Shown here piece after piece: positions 21,132 through 30,501 of a stretch of 64,000 bases of DNA (the first letter of the stretch is position 1; every line of letters begins with the position of its first letter). The notes below the pieces were generated by a model. The model was not told the DNA's origin. It saw only the letters and a list, made by a program, of their open reading frames with translations, and ran no database searches. The translations under genes were made by a program, and so were the position numbers. Origin of the DNA: Bradyrhizobium erythrophlei (lineage in GTDB: Bacteria > Pseudomonadota > Alphaproteobacteria > Rhizobiales > Xanthobacteraceae); the NCBI RefSeq assembly GCF_900142985.1, contig NZ_LT670849.1, positions 5,534,501-5,598,500 of the forward strand, read 5' to 3'.

Positions 21132-22049
21132 ATGACCGACAAATTCATTTCGATCGAAGCGATCGCCAAGCGATATCCGGGTGCAGCGGGCGGCGAGGTC
21201 GCGGTCTTCGAAAATCTCTGGCTGTCTGTGCCGCGCGGCGAATTCGCCTGTGTGATCGGCCATTCCGGCTGTGGCAAGACCACCGTGCTCAATATTCTCG
21301 CCGGGCTCGATACGCCGAGCGAAGGCGTGGTGATCGTGGACGGCGAGGCCATTCAAGGTACCAGCCTCGATCGCGCCGTGATCTTTCAAAGCCACGCGCT
21401 GCTGCCGTGGCGCACCGTGCTCGGCAACGTCGCCTATGCCGTGACCTCGAAATGGCGCGACTGGGATCGTGCGAAAGTAAAGGCGCACGCGCAGAAGTTC
21501 ATCGATCTCGTCGGCCTCACTGGCGCCGAGCACAAGCGTCCGTCCGAATTGTCCGGCGGCATGAAACAGCGCGTCGGCATCGCGCGCGCGCTTTCGATCA
21601 CGCCGAAGATCATGCTGATGGACGAGCCGTTCTCGGCGCTGGATGCCTTGACGCGCGGCACCTTGCAGGACGAGGTCCGCCGCATTTGCCTGGAGACGGG
21701 GCAGACCGCGTTCATGATCACGCATGACGTCGATGAAGCGATCTATCTCGCGGACAGGATTTTCCTGATGACCAACGGGCCGGGCGCGGTGCTCGCCGAG
21801 ATCGTCGAAAATCCATTACCAAAGGACCGCGGCCGCATCGATCTGCACCGTCATCCCTATTACTACGCGCTGCGTAACCACATCGTTGATTTTCTGGTCA
21901 GCCGGAGCAAGAGCTTTGCGGCTGAGACGCCCGATCACGATCCGCGCCATGTGCCGGTGGTGAAGATCGGCAAGCCGGAGTTGGCAATTGCCGCTGTTTC
22001 CGGCGGGCCATCGGATGTGCAGAAATCATGGACGGGGACTTCCGGCTAA
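21132..22049 (+). CDS. ABC transporter ATP-binding protein (cyanate/nitrate-type, CynD-like)
   Basis: 305 residues. Walker A is GHSGCGKTT (about residues 42-50), the Q-loop is in VIFQSHALLPW, the signature is LSGGMKQRVGIARAL, Walker B is IMLMDEPFSALDALTRG, and the switch His is in FMITHDVDEAI. A C-terminal tail of about 70 residues after the core contains HPYYYALRNHIVDFLV, seen in NrtD/SsuB-like proteins. It starts 4 bp after the permease stop and ends 27 bp before cyanase, so the transporter and enzyme form one operon. Confidence 0.92.
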   Translation: MTDKFISIEAIAKRYPGAAGGEVAVFENLWLSVPRGEFACVIGHSGCGKTTVLNILAGLDTPSEGVVIVDGEAIQGTSLDRAVIFQSHALLPWRTVLGNVAYAVTSKWRDWDRAKVKAHAQKFIDLVGLTGAEHKRPSELSGGMKQRVGIARALSITPKIMLMDEPFSALDALTRGTLQDEVRRICLETGQTAFMITHDVDEAIYLADRIFLMTNGPGAVLAEIVENPLPKDRGRIDLHRHPYYYALRNHIVDFLVSRSKSFAAETPDHDPRHVPVVKIGKPELAIAAVSGGPSDVQKSWTGTSG

Positions 22050-22076
22050 AGCCGGCGATCACGAAGGGAGTGAAAC

Positions 22077-22559
22077 ATGAAACGGACCGATCTCACCGAG
22101 AAACTGCTCGACATCAAGCGCGAGAAGGGCTGGACCTGGAAATACATCTGCGAAAAGGTCGGCGGCTATTCGGAGGTGCTGATCGTTGGCGCGATCCTCG
22201 GCCAGATGAAGCTGACCAAGCCGCAGGCAGCGAATGCCGGCGAGTTGTTCGGGCTTTCCAAGTCGGAGACCGCGATGCTCAACGAGGTGCCGATGCGCGG
22301 CATGCCGATGCCGCCGACCGACCCCTTGATCTACCGCTTCTTTGAGCTTGTGATGGTCAACGGTCCCGCCTGGAAGGCGCTGATCGAGGAAGAATATGGC
22401 GACGGCATCATGTCGGCGATCGATTTCGACATGGTGATGGAGCGGCTGCCCAATCCGAAGGGGGACCGCGTCAAGATCACGATGTCGGGCAAATTCCTGC
22501 CTTACAAGTATTACGGCGCCAGCGGCAACGTGCCGGAATATGGTTTCAAGGAGGGATGA
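22077..22559 (+). CDS. cynS: Cyanase (cyanate hydratase)
   Basis: 160 residues, the normal size. Cyanase converts cyanate and bicarbonate to ammonia and two CO2, working as a homodecamer in the cytoplasm. All three catalytic residues are visible with the E. coli spacing: Arg87 and Glu90 in IYRFFELV and Ser113 in DGIMSAIDF. The N-terminal region is the usual helical HTH-like domain (MKRTDLTEKLLDIKREKGWTW, GQMKLTKPQAANAGELFGLS). It is the last gene of the operon that carries the NrtA-type ABC importer, which supplies its substrate and a nitrogen source. A GGGAG ribosome site lies before the ATG. Confidence 0.96.
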   Translation: MKRTDLTEKLLDIKREKGWTWKYICEKVGGYSEVLIVGAILGQMKLTKPQAANAGELFGLSKSETAMLNEVPMRGMPMPPTDPLIYRFFELVMVNGPAWKALIEEEYGDGIMSAIDFDMVMERLPNPKGDRVKITMSGKFLPYKYYGASGNVPEYGFKEG

Positions 22560-22563
22560 CGAA

Positions 22564-22775
22564 CCTCATGGTGAGGAGCGCGCTGTGCCCGAGCAGACCG
22601 GGCGAATGCGAGGTCGTTCGCGAATGGCGCCACACCTAAATCGCGCGTCTTCGGACGATACTTCGCATCGCCGGGAGAACCATGGGCCGCAAACCTCATC
22701 CTTCGAGATGCGGCCAACGGGTCCGTGCGAAGCACGGCCCGATGATAAACTCCGACGCCGCTCGTCAGGATGAGG
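22564..22775. repeat. REP-like palindrome pair 3' of cynS
   Basis: Starts CCTCATGGTGAGGAGCGCG with the partner GAGAACCATGG, followed by CCTCATCCTTCGAGATGCG and CTCGTCAGGATGAGG. These are the same two units as at 6374-6485 but in the other order and longer. It fills the gap between convergent cynS and the zeta-subunit gene, where it may end both transcripts. Confidence 0.75.
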
Positions 22776-22788
22776 ACCGGCCTGTTAA

Positions 22789-23106
22789 TCAAACGCCCGC
22801 CTTCACCTGGGCGACGGCCTGCGCCATCAATTCGGTCATCTGCGCACGAATGGCGTCTTCCGTGACGCCGTTTGCCGACAGATCGGCGGTTACTCTGGCC
22901 ACCACGGCCTTGTCGCCGCCTTCGGCAAAGACGCCCGCCACGGCCTCCTTGGCATAGGCGATTGCCGCATCGCCGGACATGCCGAGCTCTCCGGCGGCCC
23001 ACAGGCCGAGCAGGCGGTTGCGCCGCGCCTCCGCCTTGAATTTCAGCTCCTCGTCGAGGGCGAATTTCCTCTCAAAGCCTTCTTCGCGTTTGTCGAAGGT
23101 GGTCAT
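22789..23106 (-). CDS. ATPase inhibitor subunit zeta (DUF1476)
   Basis: 105 residues from the ATG at 23106 (MTTFDKREEGFERKFALDEEL, the family's invariant start); a longer frame adds nine unconserved residues. LKFKAEARRNRLLGLWAAGELG follows, and then a helical bundle ending AQMTELMAQAVAQVKAG. In alphaproteobacteria this protein binds F1-ATPase and inhibits its hydrolytic direction. It is monocistronic here, divergent from purC with about 320 bp between starts. Nothing clear was recognised in that gap except AT-richer sequence near 23175-23195 that could be promoter. Confidence 0.92.
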   Translation of the reverse strand: MTTFDKREEGFERKFALDEELKFKAEARRNRLLGLWAAGELGMSGDAAIAYAKEAVAGVFAEGGDKAVVARVTADLSANGVTEDAIRAQMTELMAQAVAQVKAGV

Positions 23107-23423
23107 GGCGAAAGTTCCTCCTCGGGCGGCCATTTGACGGCGGCGCAGTCTCGTTGCGGTGGGGCGGTCCGATACCTAAATAATACTGTGAATTCAGCGG
23201 GTCACGAGCGTCAAACCGTCACGCTTTTGGACGGTAAAACTAGGGCCCGGTGGGCCGGATCGATTGTACTGGATAGGCCAATCGGATAGGGTCGATTCCA
23301 GGCTCGGTTCTCGTTCTGTTTCGTAAGTAACCTGGCCTTCACGGCAGCTCCGTCGTGGGTCGTCCCTCTTGGCATCCGGAGCACACCAAATTCATGGATT
23401 TCAACAACACACGGTACATCCCA

Positions 23424-24191
23424 ATGAGCCGTCGACGCCGCATTTATGAAGGCAAGGCCAAGGTTCTTTATGAGGGTCCGGAGCCGGGAACCCTGATCCA
23501 GCACTTCAAGGACGATGCGACCGCGTTCAACAAGCAGAAACACCAGGTGATCGAGGGCAAGGGCGTCCTCAACAACCGGATTTCGGAGTACCTGTTCCAG
23601 CACCTCAACGACATCGGGGTGCCGACCCACTTCATCCGCCGTCTCAACATGCGCGAACAATTGATTCGCGAGGTTGAGATCGTGCCGCTCGAGGTCGTGG
23701 TGCGGAATGTCGCGGCCGGCTCGCTGTCGCAGCGGCTCGGCATCGAGGAAGGCACGCAGCTGCCGCGCTCGATCATCGAGTTCTATTACAAGAACGACCA
23801 GCTCAACGATCCCATGGTCTCCGAGGAGCACATCACGGCGTTCGGCTGGGCCACGCCGCAGGAGATCGACGACATCATGGCGCTCGCGATCCGCGTCAAC
23901 GATTTCCTCACCGGGCTGTTTCTCGGCATCGGCATTCGTCTGGTCGATTTCAAGATGGAATGCGGAAGGCTGTTCGAGAACGAAATGATGCGGATCATCG
24001 TCGCCGACGAGATCTCGCCGGACTCGTGCCGGCTGTGGGACATCAAATCGAACGAGAAGCTTGACAAGGATCGCTTCCGCAGGGACCTCGGCGGGCTCCT
24101 CGAAGCCTATACGGAAGTTGCCAAGCGGCTCGGCATCCTGATGGAGAACGAGCGCCCGGCGGGCTCAGGCCCGGTGCTGGTCAAGGGGTGA
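23424..24191 (+). CDS. purC: Phosphoribosylaminoimidazole-succinocarboxamide synthase
   Basis: 255 residues. It catalyses ATP-dependent condensation of CAIR with aspartate to SAICAR in purine synthesis. It starts [22 protein letters not shown] with the conserved YEGKAK strand. [13 protein letters not shown], then [18 protein letters not shown] (substrate binding) and [11 protein letters not shown] near residue 175, then [12 protein letters not shown] are the family signatures. ATGs at 23355 and 23394 are in frame but add unconserved residues. First gene of a purC-purS-x-x-purQ-purL cluster. Confidence 0.96.
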   Translation: MSRRRRIYEGKAKVLYEGPEPGTLIQHFKDDATAFNKQKHQVIEGKGVLNNRISEYLFQHLNDIGVPTHFIRRLNMREQLIREVEIVPLEVVVRNVAAGSLSQRLGIEEGTQLPRSIIEFYYKNDQLNDPMVSEEHITAFGWATPQEIDDIMALAIRVNDFLTGLFLGIGIRLVDFKMECGRLFENEMMRIIVADEISPDSCRLWDIKSNEKLDKDRFRRDLGGLLEAYTEVAKRLGILMENERPAGSGPVLVKG

Positions 24192-24201
24192 GGGCAATCT
24201 C

Positions 24202-24444
24202 GTGAAGGCACGCGTCACCGTCACGCTGAAGACCGGCATTCTCGATCCGCAAGGCAAGGCCATCGAAGGCGCGCTGAAATCGCTCGGCGTCGACGGCATT
24301 GCCAGCGTTCGCCAGGGCAAGGTGTTCGACATCGAGCTTTCGGGCGCCGACAAGGCGAAGGCCGAAGCGGCGTTGAAGGACGCCGCCGACAAGCTGCTCG
24401 CCAACACCGTGATCGAGAATTATGCTATCGAGGTTAAGGCTTAG
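24202..24444 (+). CDS. purS: FGAM synthase subunit PurS
   Basis: 80 residues, a typical PurS. It forms the small subunit that couples PurQ glutaminase to PurL in the three-protein FGAM synthase. MKARVTVTLKTGILDPQGKAIEGALKSLG is the family opening; VRQGKVFDIEL and LLANTVIENYAIEV complete the ferredoxin-like fold. It begins 10 bp after purC. In many rhizobia purQ follows directly, but here two unrelated small genes intervene. Confidence 0.95.
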   Translation: MKARVTVTLKTGILDPQGKAIEGALKSLGVDGIASVRQGKVFDIELSGADKAKAEAALKDAADKLLANTVIENYAIEVKA

Positions 24445-24455
24445 GGACAGGCAAG

Positions 24456-24710
24456 ATGGCCGACGTCACTCCGGAACTGATGTTTGAAGTGTGGAAGTCG
24501 GTGCAAGCGCGCCTTACTCAGGTTGATGGCAAGCTCGACGAACTGAAGCAGGAGATGCAGGCATCACGGACTGCTCAGAATGGCATTCGCCAGGAAATCA
24601 CCAGCGTCTTCGAGGAAATTTCGGGTGTCCATAAAACCCTGATTCGCCACGAGGACCGTCTGGATCGTATCGAACGCCGTCTCGAACTGCACGACGCTCC
24701 GAGCATATGA
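24456..24710 (+). CDS. Small coiled-coil hypothetical protein
   Basis: 84 residues, no recognised function. It starts MADVTPELMFEVWKSVQARLTQ and continues with an amphipathic heptad pattern to the end (LDELKQEMQASRTAQNG, HEDRLDRIERRLELHDAP). It is predicted to be an alpha-helical coiled coil, with no signal or membrane segment. Similar small proteins starting MADVTPE occur in bradyrhizobia (recollection). It lies 11 bp after purS and its stop overlaps the next start by 4 bp (ATGA), so it is translated as part of the pur transcript. Confidence 0.72.
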   Translation: MADVTPELMFEVWKSVQARLTQVDGKLDELKQEMQASRTAQNGIRQEITSVFEEISGVHKTLIRHEDRLDRIERRLELHDAPSI

Positions 24711-25183
24711 GGTTCGCAATTCGCAACTGGGCCAGCGTATTTCTGACAAGCTTAGCTGCTGGGATTTCTTCAGCTGACGCGGCGCCGGCAGCGGTCGATG
24801 GTTGGCGTTATGTCGAGGGCCCGAACCAATTGCATGTTTATGTATGTGAGCGATCCGATTGCGCGGTGGGGTCGAGGGTCTTCTTCCGCTTTAATACCCT
24901 CAGTTCGGCGGTCTTTCCAGGGATCTTACGTAAGCAAGAGGCCGCGGCGTCAGACATATTGGGAGAACCAAGCAAGGTATTTTCGCCGTTTGCAATTGAT
25001 CTCTCGACGGGACAGATGCATGGCGTTGCTAAGTTGATGGACGGCTCAAAAGCTTACTACTCTTTTGGCGATGTCGACGGTTCTAATTGGCGCGCGTCGC
25101 TAAGCAGTTCGTCCCGCGACGAAACAGCTAGCCAGGTCAATCTGGAAAAATTTGAAGCTGTGCTAAAGAGCGTTCGAAATTAG
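24707..25183 (+). CDS. Hypothetical exported protein within the pur cluster
   Basis: 158 residues, not recognised. It has an N-terminal signal ([14 protein letters not shown], cleavage near residue 25). A mature domain follows with two cysteines close together ([16 protein letters not shown]), suggesting a disulfide, then [23 protein letters not shown]. Base composition appears lower in G+C than the flanking purine genes (several AT-rich codons such as AAA, TTT, TTG, AAT). It overlaps the preceding coiled-coil gene by 4 bp and ends 7 bp before purQ. An exported protein inside a purine operon is unexpected; acquisition by insertion is an inference. Confidence 0.7.
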   Translation: MRFAIRNWASVFLTSLAAGISSADAAPAAVDGWRYVEGPNQLHVYVCERSDCAVGSRVFFRFNTLSSAVFPGILRKQEAAASDILGEPSKVFSPFAIDLSTGQMHGVAKLMDGSKAYYSFGDVDGSNWRASLSSSSRDETASQVNLEKFEAVLKSVRN

Positions 25184-25190
25184 GTCTGGA

Positions 25191-25892
25191 ATGAAATCCG
25201 CCGTTCTCGTTTTTCCCGGAATCAATCGCGAGCGCGACATGGCGCGCGCACTGAAACTCGCATCCGGCAACGAAACCGCGATGGTCTGGCATGCCGAGAC
25301 CTCGTTGCCCGGGGGCACCGATCTCGTCGTGGTGCCCGGTGGGTTTTCCTACGGCGATTACTTACGCTGCGGCGCGATCGCGGCGCGCTCGCCTGTGATG
25401 GATGCGGTGCGCGATTTCGCGGCCAAAGGCGGCCTCGTGCTTGGCGTCTGCAACGGCTTTCAGATTCTGTGCGAAGCCGGACTCTTGCCCGGCGTGCTCA
25501 TGCGCAACGCGCGGCTGAAATTCATCTGCAAGGATGTGCATCTGCGGATCGAGCGCTCCGATACGCCTTTCACGCGCGGTTACAATGCGGGTCAGGTCAT
25601 CCGCGTGCCGGTCGCGCATGGCGAGGGCAATTACGAAGCCGATGAAGAAACGCTCAAGCGCCTCGAAGGCGAGGGGCGGGTGCTCTATCGCTATTGTTCG
25701 GCGGATGGCGTGGTCGACGAACATGCCAATATCAACGGCGCGGCGCATTCGATCGCCGGCATCGTCAGCGAGCGCGGCAATGTGCTCGGCATGATGCCGC
25801 ATCCTGAAAACCATGTCGAAGACATCATGGGCTGCACCGACGGTCGCGGTCTGTTTGCGGGCCTCGTCGCTCACATGGACCGGGCGGCCTGA
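25191..25892 (+). CDS. purQ: FGAM synthase glutaminase subunit PurQ
   Basis: 233 residues, class I glutamine amidotransferase. It supplies ammonia for conversion of FGAR to FGAM. The oxyanion region [22 protein letters not shown], the nucleophile motif [21 protein letters not shown] (catalytic Cys near residue 88) and the C-terminal [12 protein letters not shown] with catalytic His and Glu are all present. It starts [21 protein letters not shown]. It is 7 bp before purL. Confidence 0.96.
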   Translation: MKSAVLVFPGINRERDMARALKLASGNETAMVWHAETSLPGGTDLVVVPGGFSYGDYLRCGAIAARSPVMDAVRDFAAKGGLVLGVCNGFQILCEAGLLPGVLMRNARLKFICKDVHLRIERSDTPFTRGYNAGQVIRVPVAHGEGNYEADEETLKRLEGEGRVLYRYCSADGVVDEHANINGAAHSIAGIVSERGNVLGMMPHPENHVEDIMGCTDGRGLFAGLVAHMDRAA

Positions 25893-25899
25893 TCGTCTG

Positions 25900-28110
25900 A
25901 TGCGTAGCAACGAACCGAAAATCACCCCCGAGCTCGTCGCCAGTCACGGTCTCAAGCCGGACGAATACGAGCGTATCCTGAAACTGATCGGCCGCGAGCC
26001 GACGTTCACCGAACTCGGCATCTTCTCGGCGATGTGGAACGAGCACTGCTCGTACAAATCCTCGCGCATCCATCTGCGGGGACTGCCGACGAAAGCGCCC
26101 TGGGTGATCCAGGGGCCCGGCGAGAATGCCGGCGTCATCGATATCGGCGACGGCCACGCGGTCGTGTTCAAGATGGAGAGCCACAACCACCCGAGCTACA
26201 TCGAGCCCTATCAGGGCGCAACCACCGGCGTCGGCGGCATCCTGCGCGACGTCTTCACCATGGGCGCGCGCCCCATTGCCTGTCTCAACGCGTTGTCCTT
26301 CGGTGCGCCGGAACATCCGAAGACGCGGCATCTGGTGTCGGGCGTGGTTGCCGGCGTCGGCGGCTACGGCAACTCGTTCGGCGTGCCAACCGTCGGCGGA
26401 CAAGTGCGTTTCCACACCCGCTACGACGGCAACATCCTCGTCAATGCGATGGCGGTTGGCTTGGCCTCTGCCGACAAGATTTTCTATGCAGCCGCATCCG
26501 GCGTGAACATGCCGATCGTCTATCTCGGCTCCAAGACCGGGCGCGACGGCATTCACGGCGCCTCGATGGCGTCAGCCGAGTTCGACGATGATTCCGCCGA
26601 GAAGCGTCCGACCGTGCAGGTCGGCGATCCCTTCGCCGAAAAGCTGCTGCTGGAGGCGTGCCTTGAAATCATGGCCGCCGATTGCGTGATCGCGATCCAG
26701 GACATGGGCGCGGCCGGGCTGACATGCTCCGCGGTCGAGATGGGCGCCAAAGGCGATCTCGGCGTTGACCTAAATCTCGATGCCGTGCCGACGCGCGAGA
26801 CCGGCATGAGTGCCTACGAGATGATGCTCTCGGAAAGCCAGGAGCGCATGCTCATGGTGCTCAAGCCCGAGAAGGAAAAAGAGGCCGAAGCGATCTTCCG
26901 CAAATGGGGGCTCGATTTTGCCGTCGTCGGTTACACCACGCCAAGCAAGCGATTCCGCGTCAAGCATGGCGGCGACGTCATGGCCGACCTGCCGATCAAG
27001 GAACTCGGCGACGAGGCTCCGCTCTATGACCGTCCGCATGTCGCGCAACCGGCGAGGGCCGTGATTGCCGCGCGCGAGGTCGAGCCGCCGATCGGCCTCG
27101 CAGAGGCGCTGCAAAAGCTGATCGCAACGCCCGAGCTTTGCTCGAAGCGCTGGGTATGGGAGCAGTACGACCACGTCATCCTCGGCAATACCGTGCAGCG
27201 GCCGGGCGGCGATGCCGCGGTTGTGCGCGTCGAGGACGGCCCGAAAGGGCTCGCACTCACCGTCGACGTCACGCCGCGCTATTGCGAGGCCGATCCGTAT
27301 CAAGGCGGTATGCAGGCCGTTGCCGAAGCCTGGCGCAACATCACAGCCGTTGGCGGACGTCCGCTCGCGATCACCGACAATCTCAATTTCGGAAATCCAG
27401 AGCGGCCGGAGATCATGGGCCAGTTCGTCGGCTGCCTGAAGGGCATTTCAGAGGCCTGCCGCGTGCTCGACTTCCCCGTCGTGTCGGGCAACGTCTCGCT
27501 CTACAACGAAACCAATGGCCGCGGCATCCTGCCGACGCCCTCGATCGGCGGCGTCGGCGTGCTCGACGATTTCACCAAGTCCGCGTCTCTGGCCTTCAAG
27601 GCCGGAGGAGAGGCGATCCTGTTGATCGGCGAGACCCAGGGCTGGCTCGGCCAGTCGGTTTATTTGCGCGACATCTGCGGCCGCGAAGAGGGCGCGCCAC
27701 CGCCGGTCGATCTCGCAGCCGAAAAGCGCAATGGCGATGTGGTGCGCGGCATGATCCGGGCGGGCACCGCGACCGCGGCACATGATATTTCCGACGGGGG
27801 CCTATTGGTTGCGCTCGCTGAAATGGCGATTGCAAGCGGCATCGGCGCGCAACTGTTGGCCGCACCGGCCTCGACCGTGCCACACGCGTTCTGGTTCGGC
27901 GAGGACCAGGCGCGCTATGTCGTCACCGTCCCGGCCGAACAGGCAGGCCTCGTTCTCGCCAAAATGAGGGGTGCTGGCGTGCATTGTTCGCGGATCGGCA
28001 CCACCGGCGGTGATGCGATCGCGATCGCCGGCGAGGACGCTCTTTCAGTGGCTTCGCTGAAGGACGGATTTGAGAGCTGGTTTCCGGCCTATATGGCGGG
28101 CAAAGCCTGA
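25900..28110 (+). CDS. purL: FGAM synthase large subunit PurL
   Basis: 736 residues, the short PurL form that works with PurS and PurQ. ATG 25900 ([23 protein letters not shown]) fits the family; an in-frame start within purQ is not credible. Motifs: [16 protein letters not shown] (ATP site), [68 protein letters not shown], and [20 protein letters not shown] near the C-terminus. This completes the purCSQL set. A 20-bp gap separates it from a convergent acyltransferase gene. Confidence 0.97.
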   Translation: MRSNEPKITPELVASHGLKPDEYERILKLIGREPTFTELGIFSAMWNEHCSYKSSRIHLRGLPTKAPWVIQGPGENAGVIDIGDGHAVVFKMESHNHPSYIEPYQGATTGVGGILRDVFTMGARPIACLNALSFGAPEHPKTRHLVSGVVAGVGGYGNSFGVPTVGGQVRFHTRYDGNILVNAMAVGLASADKIFYAAASGVNMPIVYLGSKTGRDGIHGASMASAEFDDDSAEKRPTVQVGDPFAEKLLLEACLEIMAADCVIAIQDMGAAGLTCSAVEMGAKGDLGVDLNLDAVPTRETGMSAYEMMLSESQERMLMVLKPEKEKEAEAIFRKWGLDFAVVGYTTPSKRFRVKHGGDVMADLPIKELGDEAPLYDRPHVAQPARAVIAAREVEPPIGLAEALQKLIATPELCSKRWVWEQYDHVILGNTVQRPGGDAAVVRVEDGPKGLALTVDVTPRYCEADPYQGGMQAVAEAWRNITAVGGRPLAITDNLNFGNPERPEIMGQFVGCLKGISEACRVLDFPVVSGNVSLYNETNGRGILPTPSIGGVGVLDDFTKSASLAFKAGGEAILLIGETQGWLGQSVYLRDICGREEGAPPPVDLAAEKRNGDVVRGMIRAGTATAAHDISDGGLLVALAEMAIASGIGAQLLAAPASTVPHAFWFGEDQARYVVTVPAEQAGLVLAKMRGAGVHCSRIGTTGGDAIAIAGEDALSVASLKDGFESWFPAYMAGKA

Positions 28111-28129
28111 CGCGGCTTTTCGTTTTGCT

Positions 28130-29344
28130 CTAGAGCACATGCCTTGCGCCGGGAATCCGGCGCAAGGCGAGCGTCGCCAGCCAGCTGATCGCAAGCGTGA
28201 GCACGAACACGATCAAGGCTTTCAGGATTGCCGTTTCCTCCTGGAGAGGCGCCAGCGTAACGCCGTAGAGCGCATATTGCAGCCACAGCAGCGGCACGTA
28301 GTGGATCAGGAAAATCCCGAACGAGTTTTCGCGCAACGGATCGAGAATGCTTCTGCCGCGGCTGTCGAACCTCAGGAACAGCGCGAGCAGGTTGATGGTC
28401 TGCGATGCGCTGAATGAGGCAAAGAAGAACGAGTGAGCCGCGTTCCACCATCCCGGAGGATCGTTGGGATCGGCGAGGTATTCGCGCTTGTAGAAGATGA
28501 GCCCGATCAGGCCGGCATAGGTCACGACCGTGGCGACGAGCCAAGCCGGCCAGCGCCGCGCCAGTTCACCTTCGTCCGATAGAAGACTGCGATCGCCGTG
28601 GACAGCGCCGATGCCCGCGCCCGTGAAAAAATATAGCAGGTAGAGCAGAATCCGGTCGGCTTGAACGGCGAGCGGTCCGAGCGTGAGCCATCGCCCGATG
28701 CCGAGATAGAATTCGAACGGCGCGTAGACGATCACGGATGCGGCAAGAAACATCCAGAAGGCATAGAAGGGATTCTCAAGCCTCGCGGTCGAGATCTGTC
28801 CAAGGGCTTCGACGAAGCCGGGTGCGATGCTGAAGACCGCGGCCGCGCACATGTCGAAGATGAACAACACCGCGAGAAACCAGATCGGGCCGCTCTCCCA
28901 TGGGCCGACCGTGATCGTCTTCCACCAGAAGGCGAGGAAGCCCGCGCCCGGGCCGGCGTTTCGAAGCTCGATCGCATAATAGGCCATCGGCATCAGGATG
29001 ACCGCGCCGATGGCGAACGGCAGAGCCAGGCGCAGCAGGCGTCCGCGCAGGAAATCGCCCACGCCCTTTCGCTTCAGGCTCGACCACACGAACAGTCCCG
29101 ACAGCAGAAACATTGCCGCCATGAAGTAGCTGTCGTTAAAAGTCACGAACCCATCAAAGGGCAGAAACGACTGTTTGTCGGTGTGGCCGTAATAAGTGTA
29201 GGGGATGACGGAATGATGCATCAGCACCATGACAATGATGCAGCTCCGCGCGCGGTCGAAGGCGAGATTGCGCGTGCCCAGGACTGGCTTGGTTTCGACC
29301 GGTCTGGTCTCTGTGGCTTCCGTGGCGGGTAAAACGACGCTCAT
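28130..29344 (-). CDS. Membrane acyltransferase 3 family protein
   Basis: 404 residues from the ATG at 29344; an ATG at 29350 and an upstream extension are possible. About ten hydrophobic helices. The family's catalytic-site histidine appears in the first helix, IIVMVLMHHSVIPYTYYG. FMAAMFLLSGLFVWSSLKRKG and FLRGRLLRLALPFAIGAVILMPMAYY are the usual acyltransferase-3 segments. Near the C-terminus is FLIHYVPLLWLQYALYG. Such enzymes O-acylate surface sugars, osmoregulated glucans or lipids; the acceptor is unknown. It is a lone gene convergent on purL. Confidence 0.87.
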   Translation of the reverse strand: MSVVLPATEATETRPVETKPVLGTRNLAFDRARSCIIVMVLMHHSVIPYTYYGHTDKQSFLPFDGFVTFNDSYFMAAMFLLSGLFVWSSLKRKGVGDFLRGRLLRLALPFAIGAVILMPMAYYAIELRNAGPGAGFLAFWWKTITVGPWESGPIWFLAVLFIFDMCAAAVFSIAPGFVEALGQISTARLENPFYAFWMFLAASVIVYAPFEFYLGIGRWLTLGPLAVQADRILLYLLYFFTGAGIGAVHGDRSLLSDEGELARRWPAWLVATVVTYAGLIGLIFYKREYLADPNDPPGWWNAAHSFFFASFSASQTINLLALFLRFDSRGRSILDPLRENSFGIFLIHYVPLLWLQYALYGVTLAPLQEETAILKALIVFVLTLAISWLATLALRRIPGARHVL

Positions 29345-29539
29345 GCACATTCCGGCATGTTGATGCCTGCCGATGTTGCCGCGCCGACCGCGATTCAACA
29401 AGCGTCGTCAGCCGCAATCCGGTCGGATTCCAGCGCATGGAATAACCGGCAGGCGAGGGCCGTGGCCTGGGAAATCCCCGGTCATGGCGCCGTGAAGGCG
29501 GGAAGGAACTTTCCGGAAAGGCTCGAAGTAAGGCCTACG

Positions 29540-29893
29540 CTACTCCTCGATCTTGACCTTGTCCGGATAGAAGGCGAGGTGGCCGGAAATCTCGGTCATG
29601 GCCGGAAACGGAGTTTCATAAGTCCAGATCGCGTCGGCGATGGTCTTGCCGTCGGCGACGATGCTGAAATAGTTCGCATCGCCCTTGTAGGGACAATGCG
29701 TCGTCCGTTCGCTGCGCTTCAGCAGCGCCATGTTGGCGTCCTTGCGCGGCAGGTAGTTCACCGCCGGATAACTCGCTTCCTTCAGCGACAATGCGTCGCT
29801 GGATTCGGCGATCACAACGCCGCCTGCGGAAACCCGCACGCGCCGCGGATTGGCCGTGATCGTGATCGGATGGTCGGGGCCTGGCAATTTCAT
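29540..29893 (-). CDS. DUF427 family protein
   Basis: 117 residues. DUF427 proteins are small beta-rich cytoplasmic proteins of uncertain function. Signatures: HPITITANPRRVRVSAGGVVIAESSDAL at the start, NYLPRKDANMALLKRSERTTHCPYKGDANYFSI in the middle, and AIWTYETPFPAMTEISGHLAFYPDKVKIEE at the end. The motif CPYKGxAxY is diagnostic. Single gene, minus strand, with a 195-bp gap to the acyltransferase in which I see nothing nameable. Confidence 0.9.
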   Translation of the reverse strand: MKLPGPDHPITITANPRRVRVSAGGVVIAESSDALSLKEASYPAVNYLPRKDANMALLKRSERTTHCPYKGDANYFSIVADGKTIADAIWTYETPFPAMTEISGHLAFYPDKVKIEE

Positions 29894-30060
29894 GATCTTC
29901 TGCCTTTTCGGCCCGCGAAAACCGCCGGGCCTTCCTGTGATCCTCGGCCGAATATAGTGCGAGAAGGCGTGACCCAGAAGGCCATTCGCGCTAAGTTGAA
30001 GCGCTCCAGCCGGCCGACCGGGGGCCGCGTGCCGCGCTCAAGGACAAGGAGAAATCTGGA

Positions 30061-30294
30061 ATGCCGATGGACGCCCACGATATCGAATCGATGATCAAGG
30101 CCGCGATTCCCGATGCCGAAGTGACGATCCGGGATCTTGCCGGCGACGGCGATCACTACGCGGCCACCGTGATTTCCGAATCCTTTCGGGGCAAGTCCCG
30201 CGTTCAGCAGCATCAGCTCGTCTATCAATCGCTTCGGGGCCAGATGGGCGGGGTGCTCCACGCGCTCGCCTTGCAGACCGGCGTCCCGGAATAA
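30061..30294 (+). CDS. BolA-family protein
   Basis: 77 residues. BolA proteins partner monothiol glutaredoxins in iron-sulfur trafficking and iron regulation. IESMIKAAIPDAEVTIRDLAGDGDHYAATVISESFRGKSRVQQHQLVYQSLRG contains the family core, including the conserved RVxxHxxVY motif with the cluster-ligand His. In many alphaproteobacteria it is followed directly by grxD; here grxD is 4 kb away, beyond ltrA, egtD and egtB. A double-hairpin repeat starts 14 bp after its stop. Confidence 0.93.
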   Translation: MPMDAHDIESMIKAAIPDAEVTIRDLAGDGDHYAATVISESFRGKSRVQQHQLVYQSLRGQMGGVLHALALQTGVPE

Positions 30295-30307
30295 CCCGGC
30301 CGGTCGG

Positions 30308-30474
30308 CTAGTGGAGTGGATTTGACATTCGCTACCCTGTCGCCCGGAATGCGCAATGCGAATGTCAAATCCAAAACTCCACTAGAAACCTATATTTGCT
30401 AGTGGTCCTTTGATTCTAACATTTGCAAAAGTGCCAGCCAGACCGGGATGCAAATGTTAGAATCGGACCACTAG
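30308..30474 (+). repeat. Double-hairpin repeat, copy A (reference copy)
   Basis: Two long hairpins in opposite orientation with a 13-base AT-rich spacer. Hairpin 1 (30308-30385): CTAGTGGAG then TGGATTTGACATTCGC paired perfectly with its partner, and a 3-base AAA bulge on the right arm. Hairpin 2 (30399-30474): CTAGTGGTCC then GATTCTAACATTTGC, perfectly paired, and a TTT bulge on the left arm. Each hairpin is bounded by CTAG at both ends. The spacer reads AAACCTATATTTG. It lies between bolA and ltrA. Confidence 0.9.
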
Positions 30475-30501
30475 CGGCAATAAGGAGCAAGCAGGGGCGC
30501 C

